From assembly GCA_037039925.1 (NCBI GenBank), contig JAXRKP010000656.1, positions 103,501 to 167,500 on the forward strand: a stretch of DNA of 64,000 nucleotides. Direction: 5' to 3'. The DNA is from Doris montereyensis. Lineage: Eukaryota > Mollusca > Gastropoda > Nudibranchia > Dorididae. Numbering within the stretch: position 1 is the first letter of the stretch; the number at the start of each line of letters is the position of its first letter. This document shows, piece by piece, positions 61,131 through 64,000 of the stretch. The position numbers and the translations under genes are program-made. The notes beneath the pieces are model-generated. The model searched no databases. It saw only the letters and a list, made by a program, of their open reading frames with translations, and was not told the origin of the DNA.

Positions 61131-61454
61131 TAAACAAATCGATAGATCACGCAGACAATTAAATACAGTTAATTCAATATTCAACTGGTTACTGGGTAGT
61201 CCAAAAACATTAACAGTTGCAAATCCCAGTTTCTATAGTGCAAAGCAGAGCAGGCCATATATAATAATAATCGAATATTAATAATAATATATAAGACTAA
61301 TACAAAAATAGTAAGACATTTTTAATCTAGTCATGCTGAAGCTAGTCTATCAGAGCAGAGGATCAAATTCCCAGCTGATGTTGGTACATGACATGTAGCC
61401 AGTTTTATTAGCAATTAAGTCGAGTGGGGGAAAAGCTTGCTAAGTAAAAATGTC
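61131..61454. other. Short unique spacer
   Basis: AT-rich; no feature seen. Confidence 0.35.
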
Positions 61455-64000
61455 CATATTCTCACTGCTATGCCATGACCTTGTGATCCTAAACCCAATA
61501 CTTTCACTATCACATGACTATGCCAGGAGCAATTAGGCGATCCTAAACCCAATACTTTCCCTCTCACTGCTATGCCAGGACCTTGCGATCCCAAACCCAA
61601 TACTTTCACTATCACTGCTATGCCAGGACCTTGCGATCCTAAACCCAATACTCTCACTGCTATGCCATGACCTTGTGATCCTAAACCCACCCAATACTCT
61701 CACTGCTATGCCAGGACCTTGTGATCCTAAACCCAATACTCTCACCTCTATGCCAGGACCTTGTGATCCTAAACCCAATAATCTCACTGCTATGCTAGGA
61801 CCTTGTGATCCTAAACCCAATACGCTCACTGCTATGCCAGGCAGGAACTTGTGGTCCTAAACCCAATACTCTCACTCTCACTGATATACCAGGACATTGT
61901 GATCCTAAACCCAATACTCTCACTGCTATGCCAGGACCTTGCGATCCTAAACCCAATGCTTTCACTGTCACTGTATTCCAGGACCTTGTGATCCTAAACT
62001 CAATACTCTCACTGCTATACCAGGACCTTGTGATCCTAAACCCAATACTCTCACTGCTATGCCAGGACCTTGTGATCCTAAACCCAATACTCTCACTGCT
62101 ATGCCAAGACCTTGTGATCCTAAACCCAATACTCTCACTGCTATGCCAGGCAGGAACTTGTGATTCTAAACCCAATACTCTCATTGCTATGCCAGGACCT
62201 TGTGATCCTAAACCCAATACTCTCACTGCTATGCCAGAACCTTGTGATCCTAAACCCAAAACTCTCACTGCTATGCCAGACAGGACATTGTGATCCTAAA
62301 CCCAATACTCTAACTCTCACTGCTATACCAGGACCTTGTGATCCTAAACCCAATACTCTCACTGCTATGCCAGGACCTTGTGATCCTAAACCCAATAATT
62401 TCACTCTCACTGCTATGCCAGGACCTTGTGATCCTAAACCCAATAATGTCACTCTGACTGCTATGCCAGGACCTTGCGATCCTAAACCCAATAGTCTCAC
62501 TGCTATGCCAGGACCTTGTGATGCTAAACCCAATACTCTCATTGCTATGCCAGGACCCTGTGATCCTAAATGCAATACTCTCACTGCTATGCCAGGACCT
62601 TGCAATCCTAAACCCAATACTCTCACTCTCACTGCTATGCTAGGACCTTGCGATCCTAAACCCAATACTCTCACTGCTATGCCAGGACCGTGTGATCCTA
62701 AACCCAATACTCTCACTCTCAGTATCACTGCTATGCCAGGACCTTGTGATCCTAAACCCAATACTCTCACTGCTATGCTAGGGCCTTCTGATCCTAAACC
62801 CAAAACTCTCACTGCTATGCCAAGACCTTGTGATCCTAAACCCAATACTCTCACTGTTATGCCAGGACCTTGTGATCCTAAACCCAATACTCTCACTGCT
62901 ATACCAGGACCTTCTGATCCTAAACCAAATACTCTCACTGCTATGCCAGGACCTTGTGATCCTAAACCCAATACTCTCACTGTTATGCCAGGACCTTGTG
63001 ATTAATGTGATCCTAAACCCAATACTCTCACTGCTATGCCGGGACCTTGTGATCCTAAACCCAATACTCTCACTCTCACTGCTATGCCAGGACCTTGTGA
63101 TCCTAAACCCAATACTGTCACTCTCACTGCTATGCCAGGACCTTGCGATCCTAAACCCAATAGTCTCACTGCTATGCCAGGACCTTGTGATGCTAAACCC
63201 AATACTCTCATTGCTATGCCAGGACCATGTGATCCTAAACGCAATACTCTCACTGCTATGCCAGGACCTTGCAATCCTAAACCCAATACTCTCACTCTCA
63301 CTGCTATGCTAGGACCTTGCGATCCTAAACCCAATACTCTCACTGCTATGCCAGGACCGTGTGATCCTAAACCCAATACTCTCACTCTCAGTATCATTGC
63401 TATGCCAGGACTTTGTGATCCTAAACCCAATACTCTCACTGCTATGCTAGGGCCTTCTGATCCTAAACCCAAAACTCTCACTGCTATGCCAGGACCTTGC
63501 GATCCTAAACCCAATACTCTCACTGTTATGCCAGGACCTTGTGATCCTAAACCCAATACTCTCACTGCTATACCAGGACCTTGTGATCCTAAACAAAATA
63601 CTCTCACTGCTATGCCAGGACTTTCTGATCCTAAACCCAATACTCTCACAGTTATGCCAGGACCTTGTGATTAATGTGATCCTAAACGCAATACTCTCAC
63701 TGCTATGCCAGGACCTTGTGATCTAAACCTAATACTCTCACTCTCACTGCTATGCCAGGACCTTGTGATCCTAAACCCAATGCTGTCACTCTCACTGCTA
63801 TGCCAGGACCTTGTGTGATCCTAAACCCAATACTCTCACTGCTATGCCAGGACCTTATGATCCTAAACCCAATACTCTCAGTCTCAGTCTCACTGCTACG
63901 CCAGGACCTTGTGATCCTAAACCCAATACTCTCACTGCTATGCCAGAACCTTGTGATCCTAAACCCAATACTCTCACTCTCACTGCTATACCAGGACCTT
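61455..64000. repeat. 42-bp satellite with 669-bp higher-order repeat, runs off the window
   Basis: The unit is CTGCTATGCCAGGACCTTGT, GATCCTAAACCCAATACTCT, CA; a CTCACT insertion gives 48-bp variants. About 58 copies are present. From about 62340 monomer variants recur in the same order at 669 bp; the marker GTGATTAATGTGATCC ends one unit at about 63001 and the next at about 63670. The unit is divisible by 3, so stop-free MPGPCDPKPNTLTA-like and reverse VLGLGSQGPGIAVR-like frames run for up to 281 codons. These are not genes. Confidence 0.95.

Noticed and set aside
61795..63674. Pro-rich and Gly-rich repeat 'proteins' up to 281 codons
   Set aside because: The 42-bp satellite is divisible by 3 and stop-free on both strands; no gene evidence.
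61455..64000. CRISPR-like array
   Set aside because: Units are directly adjacent without unique spacers, there are no cas genes, and the genome is eukaryotic. The same holds for the other tandem arrays.

Overview
This is a eukaryotic, intron-rich, AT-rich genomic window with no bacterial or organellar gene organisation. The transposon mix points to an aquatic invertebrate animal: piggyBac, P-element/THAP9-type, pogo/Tigger-like MITEs, a non-LTR retrotransposon, and tRNA-derived SINEs with a conserved central block. A mollusc or other lophotrochozoan is my best guess, at low confidence. Most of the window is tandem repeats and decayed transposons.

Layout. Positions 1-10.9 kb hold the last four exons and 3' UTR of an Arg/Gly-rich, probably RNA-binding, protein on the + strand (exons at 144-227, 3849-3916, 6917-6973 and 9420-9642), with MITEs, SINEs and a 42-bp minisatellite in the introns. 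From 11 to 28 kb there is no convincing host gene: two internally deleted piggyBac-like elements, several minisatellites, and a dispersed 'tail' repeat present about ten times whose end resembles the tail of the SINE at 25.6-25.9 kb. A Tigger-like element with a transposase stub is at 28.1-28.95 kb. A short two-exon gene of unknown function (31139-31187 plus 32546-33110) follows. Between 33.1 and 39.1 kb a block of minisatellites plus one exon-like, minus-strand 273-nt unit is present twice, 3884 bp apart. A 3-kb, 28-bp satellite fills 39.3-42.35 kb. A dead LINE on the minus strand covers 42.5-45.9 kb. From 46 to 53 kb there are LINE scraps, a MITE and AT-rich sequence. A large decayed piggyBac element lies at 53.1-56.4 kb, a P-element-type transposase at 57.9-59.7 kb (minus), then a minisatellite made from that transposase's own coding sequence (59.6-60.8 kb). 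The window ends in a 42-bp satellite (61.45-64.0 kb) with a 669-bp higher-order period.

There is no operon-like cooperation between genes. The points of most interest are a minisatellite seeded inside a transposase domain, a duplicated symmetric exon whose two copies differ only at synonymous sites, several single-base homopolymer frameshifts that may be assembly errors, and long open frames that are products of stop-free satellites. I found no convincing new defence or gene-transfer system.
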